This document shows, piece by piece, positions 8,685 to 16,684 of a stretch of DNA of 64,000 nucleotides. Position 1 is the first letter of the stretch; each line of letters starts with the position of its first letter. Source of the stretch: an uncultured Bacteroidales bacterium (GTDB lineage: Bacteria; Bacteroidota; Bacteroidia; Bacteroidales; Bacteroidaceae); assembly GCA_902779535.1 (NCBI GenBank), contig CACZBX010000008.1:1-64000 (forward strand). Reading direction: 5' to 3'. Below the pieces are notes generated by a model, which had not been told where the DNA came from, searched no databases, and saw nothing but the letters and a program-made list of their open reading frames with translations. Position numbers and translations under genes: made by a program.

Positions 8685-9851
8685 ATGTTAGACAATTATT
8701 ACTATCCGAATGATAAAATAAAGATTTGGTCGAAGAGTTATACGTTACTTACTCTTTGCGGATTCTTTTTCTTCATCAGTACATATCTTTTCCTTTATGT
8801 AAGCACCATGCATCTGGTACAAGATAAAGGAATGTCGTTTAGTGAGGCTTCACTACTGATTTCATCGTTTGGGATAGGCCTGTTCCTTACAGGCATCTTC
8901 AACAGTTATTGGATTGATGCGTATAAACGTAAGTCGGTATGTCAGTTTTCGATTATACTTTTTATTCTTTCAACGATAGGATTTCTCTATACCTCCAATG
9001 CACTCTTATGGATTGTACTACGAGTTGTGCAAGGTGTTGCTTTTAGCTTGGTTATCATGACAACTAACAGTACGTTGGTCATTGATGTGACCCCGTCTCA
9101 TCATCGTACGGCAGCGAACACTTCGTTTTTATGGCTGAGTAGGTTGGGGATGTTGATTGGTTTAGCGTCGGCTCCGTTGCTTTCCGAGATCTTTTCATTT
9201 ACTGAATTGATTTATATTGTGATAGGCTTAGCCTTCTTCTCACTAATCCTTACATTCTCGGTAGAAGTTTATTTCCATGCACCGCTTGATCCACCAATCT
9301 GTTCGCTCGATCGTTTTCTATTACCTCGGACCTTTGTTCCGGCCATCAACCTTGCCGGTATCGCTTTCGTACTTGGAACGTTGATAGGTTATTCCACCGA
9401 CTATCTGTTTTTTGCTTTCCTAACGCTCGGTTTTCTCGTCGGATACATGATTGCGAAATACAAGTTGAGCACCTTATCTTTGAGAAGTGGATTTGAAACG
9501 GGAGGTATCCTCATGATATTGGGCTTATTGCTCGTGATCTTAACGTTACAACTGAATATATTCTTCTATTATTTCAGTATTTTCATTATGGGAATAGGTC
9601 TAAGTATCTCTCTGACATACATCTTATTCCATTTTGTCGGGTTAGCACATCATTGTGAGCGAGGAACAGCCAATAATACTTATGTATTAGTTGGTGAGTT
9701 CTGCATCTTGCTTGGTTTCCTATTCGAAAATTCTTGGACAACCGAAGGCAGCGAAAGAATCTGTTATGTTGACATGCTTGTCATCCTTTGTAGCCTGATA
9801 TTCTTCGAGGTTGTCACTCGGAAATACTACAACCGTCAGGACTGTCGCTGA
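8685..9851 (+). CDS. MFS transporter, substrate unknown
   Basis: This is a major facilitator superfamily carrier of 388 residues with 12 predicted membrane helices. Helices 2-3 are joined by a loop with the degenerate MFS motif YWIDAYKRKSVCQF, and helix 4 carries RVVQGVAFSLVIMTTNSTLVID, the usual MFS helix-4 Arg followed by a conserved Gly pattern. It starts 12 bp behind the small lipoprotein, so the two probably share a transcript. No binding-site motif reveals the substrate. Families such as AraJ or YfcJ-like drug exporters are possible. Confidence 0.85.
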   Translation: MLDNYYYPNDKIKIWSKSYTLLTLCGFFFFISTYLFLYVSTMHLVQDKGMSFSEASLLISSFGIGLFLTGIFNSYWIDAYKRKSVCQFSIILFILSTIGFLYTSNALLWIVLRVVQGVAFSLVIMTTNSTLVIDVTPSHHRTAANTSFLWLSRLGMLIGLASAPLLSEIFSFTELIYIVIGLAFFSLILTFSVEVYFHAPLDPPICSLDRFLLPRTFVPAINLAGIAFVLGTLIGYSTDYLFFAFLTLGFLVGYMIAKYKLSTLSLRSGFETGGILMILGLLLVILTLQLNIFFYYFSIFIMGIGLSISLTYILFHFVGLAHHCERGTANNTYVLVGEFCILLGFLFENSWTTEGSERICYVDMLVILCSLIFFEVVTRKYYNRQDCR

Positions 9852-9944
9852 ATCCCGCCTCATTCTAGTGTTACAAAAATAATAATACATTCAAATGTGG
9901 TTGATTTATCTCTTAAAAGATGAGAGATAATTAACGTTTTTCAT

Positions 9945-9952
9945 TATCTTTG
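9945..9952 (+). promoter_or_regulatory. -7 box upstream of the nucleoside permease operon
   Basis: TATCTTTG matches TAnnTTTG, about 30 nt before the start codon. An inverted repeat around 9915-9935 (ATCTCTTAAAAGATGAGAGAT region) lies where a -33 box is expected and could be an operator. Confidence 0.6.
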
Positions 9953-9981
9953 CTTCATTAAAATTTCATGATAAAAAGGCT

Positions 9982-11256
9982 ATGAAAAACGAAGTAATGG
10001 GAATGAAGATCAAGCTGACAGCAATGAATTTCCTGCAGTTTGGAGTATGGGGTGCTTATCTTACCTCAATGGGTACATATCTTAGTACGATTGGGATGGG
10101 CTCTCATATAGGATGGTTTTATGCGATGCAAGGAATTGTGTCCTTGTTTATGCCTGCAATTATGGGTATTATCGCTGACCGTTGGATTCAGGCTGAGAAA
10201 GTTTATGGTGCTTGTCACTTTCTTGCGGCAATCTTCATGTTTGCAGCAGGGTTCTATGGCATGTCATCCGGTACTTCGGCCAGCTTTTCTACACTCTTTT
10301 TACTTTATTCGTTGAGTGTGGCCTTCTATATGCCGACGCTCGCTCTCTCATATTCCGTTGCCTATACATGTTTGGATCTCATTAAGCTTGATCCGATACA
10401 GCATTTCCCGCCGATTCGTATCTTTGGAACGATTGGATTTATCTGTACAATGTGGCTGACGGATGTTTTAGGCTTTCAGGCAACTTATGGACAGTTCCTT
10501 CTTTGTGCTGCCATCGAGATTGTTTTAGCCATCTATGCATTTATTCTCATTCCTCCTTGCAAGACCAATAAAGATAACAAGATAACTTCGTTTGTCGATG
10601 CGTTCGGTTTACGGGCATTCACCTTATTCAAGGATAAGAGAATGGCGTTATTCTTTATCTTCTCCATGCTTCTTGGTGTCTCGTTGCAGATTACAAATGG
10701 TTTTGCCAACCCTTTCATCACCAGTTTCAGTAGTATTCCTGAATATGCCAATACATTCGGCGTAAATCATGCCAACATTTTGATATCACTGTCGCAAGTC
10801 TCTGAGACATTGTGTATCTTATTGATACCATTCTTCCTGAAGCGTTTAGGAATCAAGCGAGTGATGCTTATTGCAATGATGGCTTGGGTGTTCCGCTTCG
10901 GACTGTTCGCTACCGGTAATCCGGGGAATGGTGTTTGGATGTTTGTTCTTTCCATGATTGTCTATGGCGTTGCATTCGACTTCTTTAATATCTCCGGCTC
11001 ACTCTTTGTGAACAAAGAGACAGACTTGTCGATTCGCTCGAGTGCACAAGGATTATTTGTACTGATGACGAACGGAGTTGGTGCTACCATCGGAACGTTG
11101 AGTGCTCAGGCTGTCGTAAATCATTTCGTTGACTTCAATAGCAGCGAACCTCAGGTAGCAGGATGGAGCCATGCTTGGATGGTATTTGCCATTTATGCAT
11201 TAATCGTAGCTGTTCTGTTTGCTTTGGTCTTCGATTATAAACATGAAAAACCATAA
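9982..11256 (+). CDS. nucleoside:H+ symporter (NupG/XapB-like MFS permease)
   Basis: This 424-residue, 12-helix inner-membrane carrier matches the nucleoside H+ symporter family: KLTAMNFLQFGVWGAYLTSMGTYL at the N-terminus (quoted parts: NFLQFGVWGAYL), FMPAIMGIIADRWIQAEKVY in loop 2-3, and PPIRIFGTIGFI in the middle are typical. It imports nucleosides by proton symport. The start at 9982 could instead be 10003 (MKIKLTAMN). It heads an operon with tiny gaps through the ABC permease ending at 15879. A nucleoside hydrolase is encoded elsewhere in the window (44037) and could act on imported or periplasmic nucleosides. Confidence 0.88.
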   Translation: MKNEVMGMKIKLTAMNFLQFGVWGAYLTSMGTYLSTIGMGSHIGWFYAMQGIVSLFMPAIMGIIADRWIQAEKVYGACHFLAAIFMFAAGFYGMSSGTSASFSTLFLLYSLSVAFYMPTLALSYSVAYTCLDLIKLDPIQHFPPIRIFGTIGFICTMWLTDVLGFQATYGQFLLCAAIEIVLAIYAFILIPPCKTNKDNKITSFVDAFGLRAFTLFKDKRMALFFIFSMLLGVSLQITNGFANPFITSFSSIPEYANTFGVNHANILISLSQVSETLCILLIPFFLKRLGIKRVMLIAMMAWVFRFGLFATGNPGNGVWMFVLSMIVYGVAFDFFNISGSLFVNKETDLSIRSSAQGLFVLMTNGVGATIGTLSAQAVVNHFVDFNSSEPQVAGWSHAWMVFAIYALIVAVLFALVFDYKHEKP

Positions 11257-11266
11257 GACTTGATAT

Positions 11267-11833
11267 ATGGATGATGAAATTGAATTAAAAGTGGTCGACA
11301 TGTCGTCGATGTTGCATCCTGCACAGGCATATGCCTTACTTTTGCAGGAGAAAAACGGAAAACTCAAGTTACCAATTATCATTGGTGCATTGGAGGCGCA
11401 GTCTATCAAACTTGCCATGATGAACTTGGAAATTCCACGCCCATTGACACATGATCTAATTATTACACTCCTTCAAAAACTAAATGTACAACTCGAAAAG
11501 GTATTAATATATAAGGTAAAAGATGGAGTCTTCTATTCCTATCTTTCTTTCTACCAAGAAGGAAAGGTTTTTCAACTTGACTCACGGACATCTGATGCCA
11601 TTGCATTGGCACTTCGACTAAAGGTTCCAATCTATACCTATCGGAGTATCTTGGAGAATGATTCAATCACTGAGGATGAGAATGGTAAGGTATCGGTGAA
11701 TATCAATACCATCGACTTGGCTTCTTTGAAGAAAGCATTGAAGAAAGCCATCTCAACTGAGAATTACGAGTTAGCTTCTACACTACGCGATGAGATCAAG
11801 CGTAGAGAAGAAGAGTCATCACAAAACGAATAA
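11267..11833 (+). CDS. bifunctional nuclease family (DUF151) protein with UVR motif
   Basis: The first 135 residues form the DUF151/BFN domain (VVDMSSMLHPAQAYALLL, LPIIIGALEAQSIKL, RTSDAIALALRLKVPIY). The family was named for a plant member with RNase and DNase activity. Residues about 150-185 form a UVR-type helical hairpin (LKKALKKAISTENYELASTLRDEI), as in UvrB/UvrC and many Bacteroidetes BFN proteins, likely a protein-interaction element. It begins 10 bp after the nucleoside permease and ends 3 bp before rsmE. The real substrate in bacteria is not settled. Confidence 0.88.
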   Translation: MDDEIELKVVDMSSMLHPAQAYALLLQEKNGKLKLPIIIGALEAQSIKLAMMNLEIPRPLTHDLIITLLQKLNVQLEKVLIYKVKDGVFYSYLSFYQEGKVFQLDSRTSDAIALALRLKVPIYTYRSILENDSITEDENGKVSVNINTIDLASLKKALKKAISTENYELASTLRDEIKRREEESSQNE

Positions 11834-11836
11834 AAG

Positions 11837-12538
11837 ATGCATCTGTTTTATACGCCTGATATCCTACAAGACAATGAACTGCCCGAGGAAGAAGCCTTGC
11901 ACTGCATCCGGGTTCTTCGACTTTCTGCCGGCGATGAGGTCATGCTGACTGATGGAAAAGGTTCTTTCTACAAAGCCACTATTAGTGCATGTTCCAACAA
12001 ACGGTGTCTGGTGAATATCGTAGAATGTATTCCTGAAGAAAAATCCTGGTTGGGACATTTACATTTGGCGATGGCCCCGACAAAAAACATGGATCGTATT
12101 GAATGGTTTGCAGAGAAAGCCACTGAGATCGGATTTGATGAGCTATCTTTCTTGAACTGTCGTTATTCAGAAAGGAAAGTTGTAAAAAACGAACGGATCG
12201 AGAAGATTCTTGTCTCGGCGGTTAAGCAGTCACTGAAGGCATCAGTACCTATTCTAAACGAGATGACCGACTTTCAGCGGTTTATCACAAAGGATTTCGA
12301 GGGTCAGAAGTTTATTGCTCACTGTTATCCCGGTGAGAAACCCTTACTGAAAGATATAATCAAAAGAGGAGAGGACGCATTAGTCCTGATTGGTCCGGAA
12401 GGAGACTTTAGTGAAGAGGAAGTTGAAAAGGCCATTCAGGCAGGATTCCAGCCAATCAGCCTCGGTCGTTCGCGTCTTCGCACCGAAACTGCCGCACTGG
12501 TGGCCTGTCATATTATGAATTTAATCAATCAACTATAA
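11837..12538 (+). CDS. rsmE: 16S rRNA (uracil-1498-N3)-methyltransferase RsmE
   Basis: RsmE methylates N3 of U1498 in 16S rRNA with S-adenosylmethionine. The 233-residue protein has an N-terminal PUA-like part with EALHCIRVLRLSAGDEV and a C-terminal SPOUT (alpha/beta knot) domain. The SAM-binding knot is seen as LIGPEGDFSEEEV and LGRSRLRTETAAL, both nearly invariant in the family. It is in the middle of the 9982-15879 operon with 3-4 bp gaps on both sides. Confidence 0.96.
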   Translation: MHLFYTPDILQDNELPEEEALHCIRVLRLSAGDEVMLTDGKGSFYKATISACSNKRCLVNIVECIPEEKSWLGHLHLAMAPTKNMDRIEWFAEKATEIGFDELSFLNCRYSERKVVKNERIEKILVSAVKQSLKASVPILNEMTDFQRFITKDFEGQKFIAHCYPGEKPLLKDIIKRGEDALVLIGPEGDFSEEEVEKAIQAGFQPISLGRSRLRTETAALVACHIMNLINQL

Positions 12539-12542
12539 AGAT

Positions 12543-14036
12543 ATGAAAAGAATATTCCCCATATTTCTAACCGCATTGGTCGTATTACTTGTCGGCTGTA
12601 CCCAGAAATATGCATATACAAATATCATTCCCAAGGATGCATCCATGGTGGTATCGATCGACTTTAAGCAACTTTACGAAAAGAGTAATATCGACAAAAG
12701 TAAGAAAGGAAAGGATTTAAAGTCGTACATCGAAAATATAATAAAGGATTTCTTCTCGGACATGGACGAAGAAGAAATTAATGCAATCCTACAGAATCCA
12801 AACGAATCAGGGATTGACTTTACCGAGAAAGGGTATCTCTTTATAGGTAGAGAATCAAATACTTATGGATTGGCATTTAAAGTATCAGATAAAAAGAAAA
12901 TTCTTCAGTTTGATACCCCCGAGAATCAGATTTCTTTTAAAAAGGAACAAGATCTCTATACGTGTACAACCAGTGATTTCATTATAATGTTCGACGACTC
13001 GGCCTTGCTTGTTCTCTCATCCGAGTATCCATCTGATGAAAGCCTTCGACAGTACGCTTTCAGTTTGATGAAAGAAAACAAGGAGAAGGAAACACCGTCT
13101 GAGCTGACGAGCCTCTTTGCCAAACAGGCTGACATTGCTGCATACTTTGATTTGAATTTCATTCCTGATAGATTACTTGCATCAGCACGTATGGGGATGT
13201 CGGGTGATTTACTTTTGAAGGATCTGAAGTTCATTACTTCTGTCAATCTTGAGAAAGGCAAGATCAGTGTGATCCTTGATAATATCACCGATAATCCTAC
13301 TTTAGTTGATCTTTTCGAACAATATGGGAAAGCCTTTTCACCAATGAGCGATAAGTTCCTCGAAATGTTTCCTATAAACAGCTTGATATATGTTGGAACT
13401 CATTTGGATGGCTCCACTTTCCATCAACTCATTCAAGAGAATCCGGCAATCAGTTATGCACTCACGAATTCGGAGATCCCTATCGATTTGAATAGAGCAC
13501 TCTCAGCGATACGTGGTGACTTGACCATCGGCATTCAGTCATTAACCGACCGTACCTTCAGTCTGTATGCCGAGGTTAACGACACTTTCCTGCAAGAGAC
13601 ATTGAACGAACTCCAGACATTTGTTTCAACTGCTCATGGCATGGCTTCCATCCAAAAGGTGAAAGACAATTTTTACCTCTTCCAGGCATATCCAGATTTA
13701 AAGATTTGGTTCGGCGGATATAGGAATATCTTCTTCCTAACCAACAATTCCTATTGTGCGACTTACTTTGGCGAGGCACATAAACTCTCACTGAAGCAAA
13801 AACAATGGGCGTCGAATGTATATGGGCATGCTATTTCTGGTGCAATCGATGTCAGCCGGTTGTTGAAGAACGTGGACATTTTACCCTATGATCAGACCGG
13901 GACGATGCTCCGTCCGTTCGAATACATTCAGTTCGATGCCAAGGATTGGAAACAATTACAAATCGATGTTATCACTGAGAATAAGGGAAAGAATATTTTG
14001 GAACAGCTTATAGATTTGGTATCAAACTTTAAATAA
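12543..14036 (+). CDS. DUF4836 family lipoprotein
   Basis: This 497-residue protein has a lipoprotein signal peptide (lipobox LLVGC, Cys19) and matches DUF4836, a large secreted family in Bacteroidetes with no known activity. The mature part starts with IPKDASMVVSIDFKQLYEKS, typical of the family, and alternates predicted beta-strands and short helices to the end. It overlaps the following ABC ATPase by one base (TAATG), implying translational coupling and a joint role with that transporter. I can only say it is an envelope lipoprotein probably tied to the ABC pair. Confidence 0.85.
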   Translation: MKRIFPIFLTALVVLLVGCTQKYAYTNIIPKDASMVVSIDFKQLYEKSNIDKSKKGKDLKSYIENIIKDFFSDMDEEEINAILQNPNESGIDFTEKGYLFIGRESNTYGLAFKVSDKKKILQFDTPENQISFKKEQDLYTCTTSDFIIMFDDSALLVLSSEYPSDESLRQYAFSLMKENKEKETPSELTSLFAKQADIAAYFDLNFIPDRLLASARMGMSGDLLLKDLKFITSVNLEKGKISVILDNITDNPTLVDLFEQYGKAFSPMSDKFLEMFPINSLIYVGTHLDGSTFHQLIQENPAISYALTNSEIPIDLNRALSAIRGDLTIGIQSLTDRTFSLYAEVNDTFLQETLNELQTFVSTAHGMASIQKVKDNFYLFQAYPDLKIWFGGYRNIFFLTNNSYCATYFGEAHKLSLKQKQWASNVYGHAISGAIDVSRLLKNVDILPYDQTGTMLRPFEYIQFDAKDWKQLQIDVITENKGKNILEQLIDLVSNFK

Positions 14037-14683
14037 TGATGGAATCGATTCGTCTTCAAAGCGTTTGTCCTACAATCTTTCAATCGCTCGACTTATCTGC
14101 TTCGGATGTTTGGCGAAAGAATCTCTCTTTTCGAAAAGGAGACCATTATCTTCTCGAAGCAGCCTCCGGCACAGGAAAATCGTCCCTATGCAGTTATCTT
14201 TATGGCTATCGTCACGATTACGAAGGGTTGATAACCTTTGACGAAAAAGAGATTCGATCGTTAAAGGTTAAAGAGTGGACAAAGATTCGTAAGACCTCTA
14301 TCAGCATCTTGTTTCAAGACATGCGTCTATTCCCTGAGTTAACGGCTTTCGAGAACGTACAAATCAAGAACAGGCTCACACATTATCAGACAAAGAAAAC
14401 GATCTTTTCGTTTTTTGAGCGATTGGGCATTCAAGATAAGCTGAACAGTAAGGTTGAACTGCTTTCTTTCGGCCAACAACAACGGGTCGCATTCATCCGT
14501 GCATTGTGCCAGCCATTCGACTTTATCCTGTTGGACGAGCCAATCAGTCATCTGGACGATGTCAATGCCATGATCATCTCTGAATTACTTCTTGAAGAGA
14601 TACAGAAGACGGGAGCCGGAATCCTTGTCACATCAATAGGAAAACATCTCCCGTTAACGTACAATCAAACATTGGTCTTATGA
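14036..14683 (+). CDS. ABC transporter ATP-binding protein, degenerate FtsE/LolD-like
   Basis: A short ABC ATPase of 215 residues. Walker A is AASGTGKSS (residues 42-50; first Gly of the consensus replaced by Ala), the Q-loop is LFQDMRLFPE (Gln94), the signature is LSFGQQQR instead of LSGGQ, and Walker B is FILLDEP with a D-loop SHLDD. The switch (H-loop) His, usually in a TH-D motif, is replaced: the sequence reads ILVTSIGKH, so Ser sits in the expected place. It overlaps the upstream lipoprotein by 1 bp and the downstream permease by 4 bp (ATGA). ATP may be hydrolysed slowly or only bound. It probably works with the permease in lipoprotein or cell-wall control rather than solute uptake. Confidence 0.88.
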   Translation: MMESIRLQSVCPTIFQSLDLSASDVWRKNLSFRKGDHYLLEAASGTGKSSLCSYLYGYRHDYEGLITFDEKEIRSLKVKEWTKIRKTSISILFQDMRLFPELTAFENVQIKNRLTHYQTKKTIFSFFERLGIQDKLNSKVELLSFGQQQRVAFIRALCQPFDFILLDEPISHLDDVNAMIISELLLEEIQKTGAGILVTSIGKHLPLTYNQTLVL

Positions 14684-15879
14684 ATTTGATTTGGAAACTA
14701 CTTCGACAGCATATCAGCATCGCACAACTCCTCGGTTTTGTACTGGCAAACCTTTGCGGTGTCTTTATTATCCTGTTAGGACTTCAGTTTTATCGGGATA
14801 TTGCACCTGTCTTTAAAGATAATACCCTAAACAAAAAAGAATATTTAATCTTAAGTAAACCGGTAAGTACGTTAGGATCCGTACTTGGAGGCAAGTCGGG
14901 TTTCTCTCAAAAAGAGATTGATAACTTGAAGATGCAAGGGTTTACAAAGAGTGTCGGTGCATTCAAAAGTTCGCAGTTTCAGGTTGTCGGTGGGATAGGA
15001 GCAGAACAGTTTGGTGTTTCGATGGCTACAGAAATGTTTTTTGAATCCGTTCCCGATGCGTATGTCGATGTAAAAAGCAAAGATTGGACCTACATGGAAG
15101 GCTCACGTTCCATACCAATCATCTTACCAAAGAACTATCTGAACTTATATAACTTTGGCTTTGCGAAGACTAAAAACTTACCACAACTGACCGAACAAGT
15201 TATTAAGATGCTGAGTCTGAACATCCGCATCCGAGGTAATGGTCGTTCGGATGATTATAAGGGAAGGATAGTCGGATTTTCCAATCGTCTGAATACGATT
15301 TTAGTGCCAGAATCTTTTCTAGATTGGGCCAACAATCTCTATGCTCCTCAAAAAAATGCCCTTCCTTCCAGGCTCATCCTTGAAGTAAATAATCCAAGCG
15401 ACGCACGCATCGTGAAATTCCTCCAGGATAAACGCTATGAAACAGAAGGCGATCATTTAGATGGAGGTAAGATGACTTGGTTTCTTCGCATACTCGTCAG
15501 CATAGTCATGGGCATCGGCTTGATTATCAGTGTTCTTTCATTCTTTTTACTGATACTCAGCATCTATTTGTTGCTACAGAAGAACACCCAAAAGTTAGAG
15601 AACTTATTGCTTATCGGCTATACGCCAGCCAAAGTGGCACTTCCGTATCAAATACTGACCATTTTCTTAAACTGCTTAGTCATTTCCTTGTCGGTACTGG
15701 CCGTACTTCTTGTCCGAAATATATATGTAAATTATCTATCCGGTACGTTCCCTGTTGTTGGCAACGAAGGCATTACTTGGATGTTAGTGGCTGCAATCGT
15801 TCTCTTCCTTTTTGTATCCATCTTAAATACATTAATTATCCGCCGAAAAGTGCTGGATATCTGGTTTAAGAAGAATTAA
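14680..15879 (+). CDS. ABC transporter permease, FtsX/MacB superfamily
   Basis: The 399-residue protein has an N-terminal membrane helix (about 18-40), a periplasmic domain of some 230 residues and three C-terminal helices (about 268-298, 318-345, 358-384), the topology of FtsX, LolC/E and MacB permeases. It overlaps its ATPase by 4 bp. The family uses ATP energy to move or activate periplasmic partners (mechanotransmission) and not to pass solutes. It is longer than true FtsX (about 300). With the DUF4836 lipoprotein it forms a three-gene unit whose cargo is unknown. Confidence 0.85.
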   Translation: MNLIWKLLRQHISIAQLLGFVLANLCGVFIILLGLQFYRDIAPVFKDNTLNKKEYLILSKPVSTLGSVLGGKSGFSQKEIDNLKMQGFTKSVGAFKSSQFQVVGGIGAEQFGVSMATEMFFESVPDAYVDVKSKDWTYMEGSRSIPIILPKNYLNLYNFGFAKTKNLPQLTEQVIKMLSLNIRIRGNGRSDDYKGRIVGFSNRLNTILVPESFLDWANNLYAPQKNALPSRLILEVNNPSDARIVKFLQDKRYETEGDHLDGGKMTWFLRILVSIVMGIGLIISVLSFFLLILSIYLLLQKNTQKLENLLLIGYTPAKVALPYQILTIFLNCLVISLSVLAVLLVRNIYVNYLSGTFPVVGNEGITWMLVAAIVLFLFVSILNTLIIRRKVLDIWFKKN

Positions 15880-15913
15880 GAAGTTAAAAGACAATCTTTA
15901 ATGCTTTTCTTTG

Positions 15914-15921
15914 TATTTTTG
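15914..15921 (+). promoter_or_regulatory. -7 box of the CRP/FNR gene promoter
   Basis: TATTTTTG matches TAnnTTTG. Its position puts the transcript start near 15928 and makes the Met at 15949 the better start codon than those at 15901 or 15931. Confidence 0.65.
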
Positions 15922-15948
15922 CATTTGAAAATGCAAAATACAACAACT

Positions 15949-16524
15949 ATGTACACTTCATTTGAAATGGCTCAACATATTGCACAAGTATTTTCGCCAC
16001 TTAGCGTTGAAAGTATTCGTGCGCTTTCAGGTATTATCTTCAAACGTAAATTTAAAAAAGGGGATATTGTACTTGAAGAAGGTGCAGTTTGTAGATCCAT
16101 GTTGATTGTAGAAAAGGGATTGTTGCGCCAATATTATTTTAAACACGACCGTGATTTGACCGAACATATCAGTTATGAGGATGGACTCATCATCTGCATT
16201 GAGAGTTATTTTCGTGAGGAGCCGACGAAGATTATTATTGAAGCCCTCGAGAATGCGATAATATGGGCTATTCCCAAAGAACAATTTGAATCGCTTGCCT
16301 ATAGTAATCCGGAGATAGGCCTTTTATACCGTAAACTATTAGAATGGTCGCTCATCGAATCGCAAGTCAAGGCTGACTGTCTTCGTTTCGAGTCGGCTTC
16401 AGATCGATATATGAAACTATTACAGCGACACCCCGAGATTGTTAAACGAACTCCACTCGTATATATCGCATCCTTACTGCAAATGACTCCCGAAACTTTA
16501 AGTCGGGTTCGTGCCGGTAAATAA
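15949..16524 (+). CDS. CRP/FNR-family transcriptional regulator
   Basis: This 191-residue protein has a cyclic-nucleotide-binding-type beta-roll (LEEGAVCRSMLIVEKGLLRQYYF, quoted parts: LIVEKGLLRQYY) and a short C-terminal helix-turn-helix (YIASLLQMTPETLSRVRAGK). Bacteroidetes have many such short CRP-like regulators with unknown ligands. The residues that bind cAMP in E. coli CRP (RPG..E motif) are not visible. ATG 15949 is chosen because the promoter box lies at 15914-15921. It is followed by a 22-nt repeat array at 16593-16680 and converges on DUF3943. Confidence 0.88.
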   Translation: MYTSFEMAQHIAQVFSPLSVESIRALSGIIFKRKFKKGDIVLEEGAVCRSMLIVEKGLLRQYYFKHDRDLTEHISYEDGLIICIESYFREEPTKIIIEALENAIIWAIPKEQFESLAYSNPEIGLLYRKLLEWSLIESQVKADCLRFESASDRYMKLLQRHPEIVKRTPLVYIASLLQMTPETLSRVRAGK

Positions 16525-16592
16525 GATCATTGCTATGCTGTGATCAATGATAAAAAGATACACCCGTCAATTTGAAATATTCGGCAAATAAG

Positions 16593-16680
16593 GTTTTTCA
16601 CATAGGTGACAAAAGTTTATCACATAGGTGAAAAAGGTTTATCACGTAGGTGAAAAGAGTTTATCACATGGGTGATAAGC
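16593..16680. repeat. array of four 22-nt palindromic repeats (array A)
   Basis: Four head-to-tail units of exactly 22 nt start at 16593, 16615, 16637 and 16659. Each has the pattern GTTTWTCAC-N3-GGTGAWAA, so TTATCAC and GTGATAA form an inverted repeat around a variable centre. The array fills the gap between two convergent genes and stops 5 bp before the DUF3943 stop codon. The same unit makes up array B at 61161-61248. It may form hairpins on either transcript or be a protein-binding array. Confidence 0.9.
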
Positions 16681-16684
16681 TTAG

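Noticed and set aside
14036..15879. Calling the ABC pair ftsE and ftsX
   Set aside because: The permease is about 100 residues longer than FtsX and the ATPase motifs are degenerate; the context is a DUF4836 lipoprotein, not cell-division genes.
16526..16551. Hairpin after the CRP/FNR gene (ATCATTG/CAATGAT) as a terminator
   Set aside because: Only 7 bp with a long loop and followed by A, not T; termination by the repeat array is more likely.
16593..16680. CRISPR-like array
   Set aside because: Units are 22 nt with no unique spacers between them, only variable bases in the centre, and no cas genes are near.
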